From Rikenellaceae bacterium (GTDB taxonomy: Bacteria > Bacteroidota > Bacteroidia > Bacteroidales > UBA932), in NCBI GenBank assembly GCA_900771005.1, contig CAAGMI010000213.1, positions 1-50,130 on the forward strand: DNA of 50,130 bases. The letters are read 5' to 3'. The notes below the pieces were generated by a model. That model searched no databases. It was not told where the DNA came from and worked only from the letters and a program-made list of their open reading frames with translations. Position 1 is the first letter of the stretch; every line of letters begins with the position of its first letter. This document shows, piece by piece, positions 27,448 through 34,586 of this stretch. The translations under genes and the position numbers were made by a program.

Positions 27448-28213
27448 GCTGAGGAAATTTGCTGAGAACGAGACATTTGAGTGTCTGATTCAGCCGTCTT
27501 CAAGGGAATTGCTCGAAGACGGATATTTCAATCTGAAGGACCACAGCGTCAAGGGTGCGTGGAATTCCGACGTTTTCAAGAGGCCCGGGAATATTACCGT
27601 CGAGTTGGGCTGCGGAAAAGGGGAATATACGATCGATCTGGCCAAACGAAATCCTGACGACAATTATATAGGTGTTGACATAAAGGGCGCCAGATTGTGG
27701 AAAGGTGCCAAGTATGCGACTGAAAACGGGATGCCGAACGTGGCTTTCCTGCGCACGAGAATAGAATTCCTGACAGCGTTTTTCGCTCCCGGGGAAGTGT
27801 CCGGGATATGGCTTACTTTCTCGGATCCCCAGATGAAGAGCGAGAATTCCAGACTTTCCTCGCCTCTTTTCCTGGAAAGGTACCGTTCTGTCTTGAAACC
27901 GGGTGGAGTCGTGCACCTCAAGACGGATTCAAGATTCCTTCACGAATATACAAAGTCCGTCTGCGAAGCCAACGGATTGAAAATCCTGGCCTGCACTACC
28001 GACCTTTACGGCTCCGTAGCCGGTGCAGAAATAGAACCGGAGGTGTATGAGGTGCGTACTTTCTACGAGAAGATGTTCCTCGAGCAGGGATATAAGATTA
28101 CGTATCTGTCATTCGTGATAGACCACGAAGGGGAATATGTTCATCCTGAACAGTTTGACGCTGCCTATTGGAGGGAGAAGGAAGGGCCCCGCCGTTCGTT
28201 CGGTCATCAATAA
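27434..28213 (+). CDS. trmB: tRNA (guanine-46-N7)-methyltransferase
   Basis: A 259-residue SAM-dependent methyltransferase. Motif I is VELGCGKGEYTIDLA, motif II GVDIKGARLWKGA, and the TrmB-type catalytic region WLTFSDPQMKSENSRLSS, with the Bacteroidota variant DPQMK in place of DPWPK. The C-terminal YKITYLSF is also typical. It makes m7G46 in the tRNA variable loop. The ATG overlaps gldH by 14 bases. Confidence 0.93.
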   Translation: MGHDKLRKFAENETFECLIQPSSRELLEDGYFNLKDHSVKGAWNSDVFKRPGNITVELGCGKGEYTIDLAKRNPDDNYIGVDIKGARLWKGAKYATENGMPNVAFLRTRIEFLTAFFAPGEVSGIWLTFSDPQMKSENSRLSSPLFLERYRSVLKPGGVVHLKTDSRFLHEYTKSVCEANGLKILACTTDLYGSVAGAEIEPEVYEVRTFYEKMFLEQGYKITYLSFVIDHEGEYVHPEQFDAAYWREKEGPRRSFGHQ

Positions 28214-28226
28214 TTTGATATCTTTG
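28195..28226 (+). promoter_or_regulatory. Probable promoter before smpB
   Basis: TATCTTTG at 28219-28226 fits the -7 consensus; TTCG at 28195-28198 lies exactly 20 bases upstream and differs from TTTG by one base. The -7 box ends four bases before the GTG start, so smpB could have a leaderless transcript. Confidence 0.45.
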
Positions 28227-28230
28227 CTGT

Positions 28231-28680
28231 GTGAAAGGGAACAAGAAAATAGAAATACGCAACAAGAGGGCCGGATTTGACTATGAGTTTCTGGAGACCT
28301 ATACCGCAGGAATTGTGCTGGTGGGTACGGAAATCAAGTCGATCCGCGCCGGGAAAGTGTCCCTGCAGGATTCATATTGCTATTTCTCCGGAAGCGACCT
28401 ATATGTGAGAGGGATGAATGTGGCGACTTATTTCTGGGCATCCAGATGGGGCGCGCACGAACCTCTACGTGACCGCAAACTCCTGCTGACCAGGAAGGAG
28501 TTGCGACACCTTTTCCAGCAGAACAAGACAAAGGGGCTGACCATTGTGCCCACAAAGATGTTCATCTCGGATGAAGGCTATGCCAAGCTTGTCATCGCCC
28601 TTGCCAAGGGAAAGAAGGAATATGACAAGAGGGAGTCGATCAAGGAGAAGGATATCCGCAGGGAACTCGAACGCGGCTGA
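28231..28680 (+). CDS. smpB: SsrA-binding protein SmpB
   Basis: A 149-residue OB-fold protein with NKRAGFDYEFLETYTAGIVLVGTEIKSIRAGKVSLQDSY at residues ~9-47, which is the diagnostic SmpB core. The positively charged C-terminal tail KEYDKRESIKEKDIRREL enters the decoding centre. It works with tmRNA to rescue stalled ribosomes; the tmRNA gene is not in this window. The start is GTG at 28231 (KGNKKIEIRN follows), as no ATG is available at the right position. Confidence 0.96.
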   Translation: MKGNKKIEIRNKRAGFDYEFLETYTAGIVLVGTEIKSIRAGKVSLQDSYCYFSGSDLYVRGMNVATYFWASRWGAHEPLRDRKLLLTRKELRHLFQQNKTKGLTIVPTKMFISDEGYAKLVIALAKGKKEYDKRESIKEKDIRRELERG

Positions 28681-28685
28681 CAGGT

Positions 28686-29585
28686 ATGCCTGCACGTAAA
28701 TCCATAATATCAGAACTGCCTGAGTCTGAAATCATAGACGTCAGGAGTCTGTACGGGAAGATTGAAGAATCCTCCCTCGGGATGATCTGCGTGCTGGGTC
28801 CCACCGCTTCGGGGAAGACGAAATTTGCCGTGAGACTGTCACGCGAACTTTCCGCCCTGCACGGGGGAGAGGAGCCTTTCTGCGAGATAATCTCCGCAGA
28901 TTCCCGTCAGGTATACCGCGGTATGGACATAGGTACGGGCAAGGATCTTGACGAATATGGTGAAATCCCATATCATCTTATCGATATAGCCGATGCGGGC
29001 AGCCAGTACAACGTTTTCCGTTTCAAAGAGGATTTCGAGGCCGCCGTGGCAGACATCAGATCACGCGGGAAATTCCCGATCCTTTGCGGGGGTACCGGCC
29101 TGTACATCAATGCAATTGCCCGGGACTACGATTTCCGCTCGAACATCCCTCTCAGCGAGAAGCGCCCTGACAAGATTGATGCTCAGAATATTCGCCCCGG
29201 CAGAGTTGGGAATGCCGGTGACTTTCTCCCTGATTCTCAGGAAACGGCATCCCAACCCTGCCGGGACGAAATCTACTTCATCGGGACACTGGTTGACAGG
29301 GAAACCAGGAACGCCAGGATTGACGCGCGTCTTGACGCGAGGCTGAAGGAAGGTATGGTGGAGGAGATACGCGGTCTGCTTGACTCCGGGGTTCCGGAGG
29401 AGACTCTGATATCATACGGACTCGAATATAAATTCGTCACACTGTATCTCCGGGGTGAACTGACTTATGATGAAATGCGGGAAAAACTTGCAACAGCCAT
29501 CCATCAGTTCGCGAAGCGCCAGATGACCTGGTTCCGCGGGATGGAACGCAGCGGTGTCCGTATCCACTGGACGGAAGTGTCATGA
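28686..29585 (+). CDS. miaA: tRNA dimethylallyltransferase MiaA, short form
   Basis: A 299-residue protein with MiaA landmarks: P-loop GPTASGKT (~residue 38), SADSRQVYRGMDIGTGKD, YHLIDI, GGTGLYI, then the C-terminal YGLEYKFVTLYLRGELTYDEM and QFAKRQMTWFRGME. MiaA adds a dimethylallyl group to A37 of tRNAs reading UNN codons. Two oddities: an N-terminal extension of ~32 residues before the P-loop strand, and loss of the central helical insertion that normally carries RIHPNDxxR...RALEV; a ~45-residue linker rich in Arg, Pro and Gly stands there. Activity is therefore uncertain. Its stop abuts the stop of the convergent sigma-C39 gene with no spacer. Confidence 0.85.
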   Translation: MPARKSIISELPESEIIDVRSLYGKIEESSLGMICVLGPTASGKTKFAVRLSRELSALHGGEEPFCEIISADSRQVYRGMDIGTGKDLDEYGEIPYHLIDIADAGSQYNVFRFKEDFEAAVADIRSRGKFPILCGGTGLYINAIARDYDFRSNIPLSEKRPDKIDAQNIRPGRVGNAGDFLPDSQETASQPCRDEIYFIGTLVDRETRNARIDARLDARLKEGMVEEIRGLLDSGVPEETLISYGLEYKFVTLYLRGELTYDEMREKLATAIHQFAKRQMTWFRGMERSGVRIHWTEVS

Positions 29586-30647
29586 TTACCTGCTGACGCT
29601 CACATAGTATCTTTTCGAATCTTCCCAGGCATCAATGAAGTGACTCTTGCTGACGGCAAGAGGGGTGTAACCGAATGCCGGATCATACAATGTTACAGTA
29701 TCTTCCTCGACAGCAAGAACGACTACACAGTGATCTGAAATCTGGCCATAAAACGCATCTTCAATCTCCTCTTCCAGCTGATTGCCGATAAGTTCCCCGC
29801 CGTCGACGGCAACAATAACCTGGCAGCCATTTTCTATTGCCGACTCTAAATCTTCCAAGCATCCTTCAAACTTTGAATCAACGCATAAGCCCAATTCCCT
29901 GCAAATAGTACCGATGTTTTCCAGAGTGACGCCAGTCTCGGTGAGCCAGCCCTTTTCTGCTGACAAAGCACGAAGGGCATCCAAAGATTTATGGATTCCA
30001 AAGATATCAAGAGCATATTGCTCGCAGATAATGGCACATAGGGACTCCTCACTTGTCGCGTGACGAGCAGCCTGTTGGAGTCTGTTAATCGCCCTCTTCT
30101 TAATATTGTAAAGATTATCCGTACTAATACCAAATTGTTCAGATATCACATCAGGTTCCAAGTCCTCTACAAAATATTTCTTCAATACCTCTCTATCCCG
30201 TTCAAGTTTAATCATGTCAAAGTAGATATTGGCATCGATATCTATTTCCGGGTCCTTATTGTTTTTGTCTTCGATTTCGACATCAACGTCTTCGCCATCA
30301 TCATCTTTTACAAATTTCCTACGCTCTTCAATAGACTGTTCTTTTTCCGCTTTGTCAGCAAAATAGCGCCACGCTGTTTTCTTTAGCCATTTAAATAGAG
30401 CGTATTCCGTGTCCTGGTCATTATCTTCCGCTTCTCCGTTTCCGAAAGAGCGCAATCTTCGTCCATCATTTTCCATCAGGAACAGATAAAGGTCATTCAC
30501 AAGCTCTTCATAATTTGCCTTGTCCCTAAACACATTGTGAATAATATTATGAAACATAGGCCTGCACTTCGTAAAGAAGAACACCCTTGTAATTTTATTA
30601 TCTCTGGCGAGAAGGCCTTCGATAGTTATACGCTCTTTACTTGTCAT
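29586..30647 (-). CDS. Sigma-70-like domain fused to C39/papain-like cysteine peptidase domain
   Basis: A 353-residue protein in two parts. Residues ~25-100 look like sigma region 2 (NYEELVNDLYLFLMEN, ALFKWLKKTAWRYFAD); ~101-140 is an acidic linker; ~147-195 looks like region 4 with a helix-turn-helix (LEPDVISEQFGISTDNLYNIKKRAINRL). Residues ~200-353 resemble C39-like cysteine peptidases: CAIICEQYALDIFGI (Cys204), SDHCVVVLAV (His306) and YDPAFG (Asp322), a plausible catalytic triad. There is no signal peptide or membrane segment, so the protein should be cytoplasmic. I know of no described system with this fusion. It lies one base downstream of a truncated copy of the same C-terminal domain (TGATATG), so the two may share a transcript. 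Function unknown; regulated processing of itself or a partner is only a guess. Confidence 0.65.
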   Translation of the reverse strand: MTSKERITIEGLLARDNKITRVFFFTKCRPMFHNIIHNVFRDKANYEELVNDLYLFLMENDGRRLRSFGNGEAEDNDQDTEYALFKWLKKTAWRYFADKAEKEQSIEERRKFVKDDDGEDVDVEIEDKNNKDPEIDIDANIYFDMIKLERDREVLKKYFVEDLEPDVISEQFGISTDNLYNIKKRAINRLQQAARHATSEESLCAIICEQYALDIFGIHKSLDALRALSAEKGWLTETGVTLENIGTICRELGLCVDSKFEGCLEDLESAIENGCQVIVAVDGGELIGNQLEEEIEDAFYGQISDHCVVVLAVEEDTVTLYDPAFGYTPLAVSKSHFIDAWEDSKRYYVSVSR

Positions 30648-30648
30648 A

Positions 30649-31169
30649 TCAACTCAATTTCTGTTTACTGACTTCAATTGTGTAATTTCCTGAATCCGCC
30701 CACGCATCAAGGAATGTTTCGGTCGAAACAGTCAACGGGATGTCTCCAAAGGCCGGATTGAACAACATCACTTTGTTTTCTTCTTCATCGTAGTTCAATA
30801 CCACTACGCAATGGTCGGCTATTCCGCCCACGAGAGCATCCTCCAGTTTTTCCTCGAATGGATTCCCGATAAGTTCTCCTCCGTCGACAGCAACAAGCAC
30901 CTGTTTGCCTGCATTGATCGCAGCGGAAATCTTATTTATATCACTCTTGTATGTGCGTACGGTCAGCCCGTAATGCTTGGGAATTTTCCCTAAATTTTCG
31001 ATAGCGATCCCCGTGTCTGTAAGCCATCCCTTGTCCTCTGCCAGACGCTTGAGTTCAAAAAGAGGCTTGTGAATACCGAACATATCCAGCACATACTGCT
31101 CGCATCGTATCGCACATAAAGCATCTGCATCACTAAGTGCTATTCTGGCTTTCTTTTTAAGGCGTTTGG
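30649..31169 (-). pseudogene. 5'-truncated sigma-C39 paralogue, C39 domain remaining
   Basis: The minus-strand frame encodes a second copy of the C39-like domain: LCAIRCEQYVLDMFGIHKP, GGIADHCVVVLNY, FNPAFGDIPL, close to the neighbouring fusion protein. The Cys and His are kept but the Asp is Asn (NPAFG). Upstream of the Cys, the frame (SKRLKKKARIALSDADA) still aligns with the end of the sigma region-4 helix of the other copy, then passes into the 24-bp repeats of the adjoining element. There is no ATG, GTG or TTG before the catalytic Cys, and a stop lies at 31228-31230. The first usable start, GTG at 31092, comes after the Cys. This looks like a gene whose 5' half was removed by the element. 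Confidence 0.7.
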
Positions 31170-31217
31170 AAAATCCGAACGAAACTGACCCCCGAATTCC
31201 GACCGAAATTGACCCCT
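31170..31217 (-). repeat. Left terminal repeats, two 24-bp units
   Basis: On the minus strand the units read GGGGGTCAGTTTCGTTCGGA (outer, plus four bases) and AGGGGTCAATTTCGGTCGGA (inner, plus four bases). They are inverted relative to the right-end array. Confidence 0.8.
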
Positions 31218-31364
31218 TGTTTTTCTTTCAACTCGCGCCGAGATTCGCGAAATTTTCGTGCCGAGCCTAGCCGATTTACCGTGTGACAAAACAGCCGTTT
31301 TCAGCCATTTCAGGAAGCTTATGATCCAGGGAGCGGAATAGCTCCAAGATGAAATAAAAAACGC

Positions 31365-31404
31365 AAATAGCGCCTTTGTATTGCAGAATACATCGGCGCT
31401 ATTT
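31365..31404. other. Hairpin inside the IS-like remnant
   Basis: AAATAGCGCC (31365-31374) pairs with GGCGCTATTT (31395-31404); inside it TGTATT pairs with AATACA around a GCAG loop. The result is a nearly continuous 16-bp stem. The T-rich sequence on its right (TTCTTTT) could make it a terminator that blocks read-through into the right-hand gene, or it may be part of the element. Confidence 0.6.
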
Positions 31405-31439
31405 TCTTTTCATCCATATGCTCTTCACCAGATTCCGCA

Positions 31440-31559
31440 GGGGGTCAGTTTCAATCGGAAAGTGGGGGTCACTTTGAATCGGAAACTGGGGGTCATTTTG
31501 AAATCGGACAAGGGGGTCACTTTAAATCGGACACAGGGGGTCACTTTGCGTAGGAATCT
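31440..31559 (+). repeat. Right terminal repeats, five 24-bp units
   Basis: Five tandem units of exactly 24 bases, each starting GGGGGTCA. Because 24 is a multiple of three, the plus-strand frame stays open and would encode the octapeptide repeat GV[T/S/I]LNRKx, running in frame into the metallophosphoesterase remnant. Confidence 0.85.
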
Positions 31560-32307
31560 CCAGTTTCCTCTGAATTCTTCATATCTGGAGAGAATGTCGC
31601 TTGAAGTAAATGGCGACATTCTCGTTCTCGCGGGAGACATCGCATATCTCGGACATCCGATGCTGAAAAAGCATCCTTTCTTCGATTGGTGTGCGAACAA
31701 CTATAGACAGACACTCATTGTTCCGGGGAATCACGAATACTATAACGGCTACCCGCTTGAAAACACTGAAAAGTGCTGGCAAAAGGATATCCGTGACAAT
31801 GTCTGCTACATTAACAACAAATCTTTCAGAATCGATGATACTGAAATTTTCTGCACCACTCTCTGGACGAGGGTTGACCAACTGCAGGAGAAGACCGTGC
31901 AGCGAGGAATGGCAGATTTTTCCTTAATAAGGTACAACGGCCGTCCTTTGATTGCCACTGATTACGCAAGGCTGTGTGACGCCAGCATCGAATGGCTGGA
32001 TAAGGCGCTGCGCGCATCAGACGCACGCCTGAAGATTGTCGTTTCCCATCACTGTCCTACGAGAAGAACTGAATTCAACAATTTCCCTGAGAGTTCGCTT
32101 AACAGCGCTTTCATGGTAGACCTGGACTCATTCATCGAGTCACATCCTGAAATTGATTATTGGGTTTATGGACATACTCACTTCAATGGAGGGCCTTTCA
32201 CACAAGCCGGTCGTATAGGCAACACACAGTTGCTTTGCAACCAACTTGGATATATCGAGCACCACGAAGGCGAAGGTTTCCGTCGTGATGCGGTCATTGC
32301 CTTTTAA
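31555..32307 (+). pseudogene. Metallophosphoesterase lacking its first metal motif
   Basis: The frame aligns along its length with the intact paralogue at 33078-33839: DILVLAGD, PGNHEYYNGYP, FCTTLW, VVSHHCP and YWVYGHTHF are all present. Homology starts at NLQFP, opposite DLHLEFP of the paralogue, precisely where the 24-bp repeats end. The ~10 lost residues include the D-x-H that binds the first metal. The frame stays open upstream through the repeats to 31381 (TTG), and the first internal ATG is 31594; neither restores the motif. It is most likely an inactive remnant, although a stable product without full activity is possible. Confidence 0.7.
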
Positions 32308-32417
32308 CAGTACAAATGAATATACCAAAAATATCACTTTTGAGTGATAGATTTATGCAGAGAATTCCTCTTTATACTGTGAAACAAATGACAATAACCT
32401 TAAAAAACACAAGAAAT

Positions 32418-32915
32418 ATGAAAAAAACAATCTTCTCAATCATCGCCCTCGTAATTGTATCCGTTTCATCATTCGCACAGGAGCCTGCTCTCCCAAAAGG
32501 GAGCAACGTCATTGATGCGGGTGTTGGTTTCTCCACTGGCCTTTCCAACATTGCTCTTCCTCCGATCGAAGTGTCATATGAGCACATCTTCGTCACATTT
32601 GGCACTAACGATCAATGGGGTGTAGGAGCAGGAGCATTCGGTGGTGTATTCAGCCAGAAATTCTCAGGAAACAACATGCTTGGAGGATGTGTCTGTGCCC
32701 AGGGAAACATGCACTTCTCGCCTCTGTCAAAGCTTGATATTTACGCAGGTCTCAATGTTGGATACGTTATGGCTTCAACATCAGGTGTCTCAGCCGGTGC
32801 GATGACAGTCGGAGGACAGGTAGGTGCAAGATATTTCTTCACTGACAGTGTAGGCGCATTCCTTCAGATAGGTGGCCTTGGAACAATCAACATAGGAGTC
32901 TCATTCAGAATTTAA
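32418..32915 (+). CDS. Small outer-membrane beta-barrel protein
   Basis: A 165-residue protein with a Sec signal peptide (MKKTIFSIIALVIVSVSSFA, cleavage before QEPA). The mature chain has alternating strands (VIDAGVGFSTGL, IEVSYEHIFVTF, QWGVGAGAFGGVF, LDIYAGLNVGYVMAST, GGQVGARYFFT) and ends in IGVSFRI, as in small barrels. The family is not recognised beyond that. It follows the metallophosphoesterase remnant by 110 bases, in which a 6-bp hairpin ATCACT-TTTG-AGTGAT (32333-32348) is visible. No match to the Bacteroidota promoter is obvious. Confidence 0.7.
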   Translation: MKKTIFSIIALVIVSVSSFAQEPALPKGSNVIDAGVGFSTGLSNIALPPIEVSYEHIFVTFGTNDQWGVGAGAFGGVFSQKFSGNNMLGGCVCAQGNMHFSPLSKLDIYAGLNVGYVMASTSGVSAGAMTVGGQVGARYFFTDSVGAFLQIGGLGTINIGVSFRI

Positions 32916-33077
32916 ACCTCAGGTGGAAGCGTGAGATGCTTCGCTCGTGGAAATTAGTCTTCATAACTGTGTGTTGGTTCTGCCTGGAAGTAATTTCAGG
33001 TGGAACCAATTTTTATGTGATCTATAATTCCCGTTATTTTGAGTAACATCAAAGTTCATCTTTAAATCAAATCAGTT

Positions 33078-33839
33078 ATGACAATACAATACGCATCAGA
33101 CCTTCATTTGGAGTTCCCGGAAAACGCCGAATACCTTAAAACTAATCCCCTTGAGGTAGTCGGTGAGATTCTGGTTCTCGCAGGAGACACCATATATCTC
33201 GGTGAGAATATGCACGATGCTGACTGGTTCTTTGACTGGTGCTCCGCCAATTACAAGCAGACATACCTGATTCCTGGGAACCACGAATACTACGGAGGTT
33301 TCCCTATGGAAAAAACCATAGAGAATTACGAATTGCAGGTCCGTGATAATGTTTCTTACCTGAACAACAAATCGGTTGTGATTAACGACACGGAACTGTT
33401 TTTCACGACACTGTGGACGAATATTCCTTCTGTGGAGTCTTATACAATCGAAAAAATAATGACTGACTGCCACAGAAACAGATTTAATGGTAAACGGTTC
33501 AATTCCCGCGTCTGGAACGACATTCACAAGACTTGCACTGAGTGGCTTGTCAATGCTTTGATCAAGTCTACGGCAAAAAACAAGGTGATAGTTTCTCACC
33601 ATTGCCCTTATCGGAATGAAGCCGGTTCCAGATTCGTTGGGACACTCGCAGAGAATGCCTATATGTCGGATATGTGGCCAATAATCGAAGAATATAATGT
33701 TCGGTACTGGATTCACGGCCACATCCATCTTATGCTCGGCAGCTCACATGGCAATACCATCATCAGGTCCAACCCTTTAGGCTATATTGATGATGGAGAA
33801 AACAGATACTTTATGAAGAACGCAACAATTGAGATATGA
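33078..33839 (+). CDS. Calcineurin-like metallophosphoesterase, intact paralogue
   Basis: A 253-residue cytoplasmic phosphoesterase with the full metal-site set: SDLHLEF (D-x-H, residues 8-10), VLAGDTIYL (G-D), PGNHEYY (GNHE), SHHCP (H) and YWIHGHIH (GHxH). Substrate is unknown. It is paralogous to the truncated copy at 31555-32307, from which it is separated by the small barrel gene. The gene is flanked by about 160 bases upstream with no clear promoter and by tRNA-Ala on the other strand downstream. Confidence 0.85.
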   Translation: MTIQYASDLHLEFPENAEYLKTNPLEVVGEILVLAGDTIYLGENMHDADWFFDWCSANYKQTYLIPGNHEYYGGFPMEKTIENYELQVRDNVSYLNNKSVVINDTELFFTTLWTNIPSVESYTIEKIMTDCHRNRFNGKRFNSRVWNDIHKTCTEWLVNALIKSTAKNKVIVSHHCPYRNEAGSRFVGTLAENAYMSDMWPIIEEYNVRYWIHGHIHLMLGSSHGNTIIRSNPLGYIDDGENRYFMKNATIEI

Positions 33840-33879
33840 TTTCCAATTTCTTGGAGTGCCATTGCGTACTCTTTCTTTG

Positions 33880-33952
<73 letters not shown>

Positions 33953-33973
33953 TTCGAATGAGCGAATATAATA

Positions 33974-34582
33974 CTATTCTTCGGAAATACTGTCAGCCTT
34001 GTCGGAATAAATAATTCCGACGAGATGGTCTATCTCGTGCTGGAATATGACTGCGGTGAACCCTTCGATGTGTTCCACCGTATCACGAAGGCTTTCAGCA
34101 GAAGTGTATTTTATGTCAATGTCGCGGTATCTGCTGACTTCACCCCTCTTGCCCGGAACGGAAAGGCAGCCTTCCGGACCGGATACCTTGTCTCCTCTCG
34201 TCCCGACGATGGAGATGTTCGGATACACTTCGAAAGGTTCCCCTTCCTTGTCAAATCTCTGTACCGCCACTATGCGTCGTGAGATGCCGACCTGCGGGCC
34301 TGCGATCCCGACGCCGTCCTGCGACGGAGAGGTAACTGTCGCTATCATCCTTTCGGCCAGCCTGTCATACTGCTTTGATGCAATGTCGGCTTCTGTCAGC
34401 CAGGTTGAGGAGGCTCTGAGGATGATGCTGTCCTCAGGGTTGTCGACCGTGAGGACCCTCATGACATCGTTCTTGCCACGGATTATGGCTTTCTCGCTTG
34501 CCGTCCAGTCCGTGGACTGCTCGGTGCAGGCGAATAGCAGCAGCAATGAGAGAGCAGCTGCAACGTGTCCGATTGCTCGCAT
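33974..34582 (-). CDS. def: Peptide deformylase homologue with lipoprotein signal
   Basis: A 202-residue protein. All three deformylase motifs are present: GVGIAGPQVG (motif 1, with Gly for the usual second Ala), GPEGCLSVPG (motif 2, metal Cys) and FQHEIDHLVG (motif 3, HExxH). Cytoplasmic deformylases have ~170-190 residues and no signal. Here the N-terminus AIGHVAAALSLLLLFAC is a typical lipoprotein signal with Cys19. An exported deformylase would not meet nascent chains, so it may act on formylated peptides outside the cytoplasm or the signal may be misread. It begins four bases after the metK stop, so it shares the metK transcript. Confidence 0.8.
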   Translation of the reverse strand: MRAIGHVAAALSLLLLFACTEQSTDWTASEKAIIRGKNDVMRVLTVDNPEDSIILRASSTWLTEADIASKQYDRLAERMIATVTSPSQDGVGIAGPQVGISRRIVAVQRFDKEGEPFEVYPNISIVGTRGDKVSGPEGCLSVPGKRGEVSRYRDIDIKYTSAESLRDTVEHIEGFTAVIFQHEIDHLVGIIYSDKADSISEE

Positions 34583-34586
34583 AGAT

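Larger units (their letters stand above)
31170..31559. mobile_element. 390-bp IS21-like remnant with multiple 24-bp terminal repeats
   Basis: Exact 24-bp units are arranged in inverted orientation at the two ends. On the left are two units (31170-31193, 31194-31217), reading GGGGGTCAGTTT on the minus strand. On the right are five head-to-tail units (31440-31463, 31464-31487, 31488-31511, 31512-31535, 31536-31559), reading GGGGGTCA[C/G/T]TTT followed in most by AATCGGA. Multiple terminal repeats of this kind are characteristic of the IS21 family, where the transposase IstA binds them. The 222-bp interior has no istA or istB and holds a hairpin. Both flanking genes lose their 5' ends exactly at its borders. 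Confidence 0.65.

Noticed and set aside
31170..31559. 24-bp direct repeats considered as a CRISPR array
   Set aside because: Units are contiguous without spacers, are inverted between the two ends, and no cas gene is present; the pattern fits IS21-type terminal repeats.
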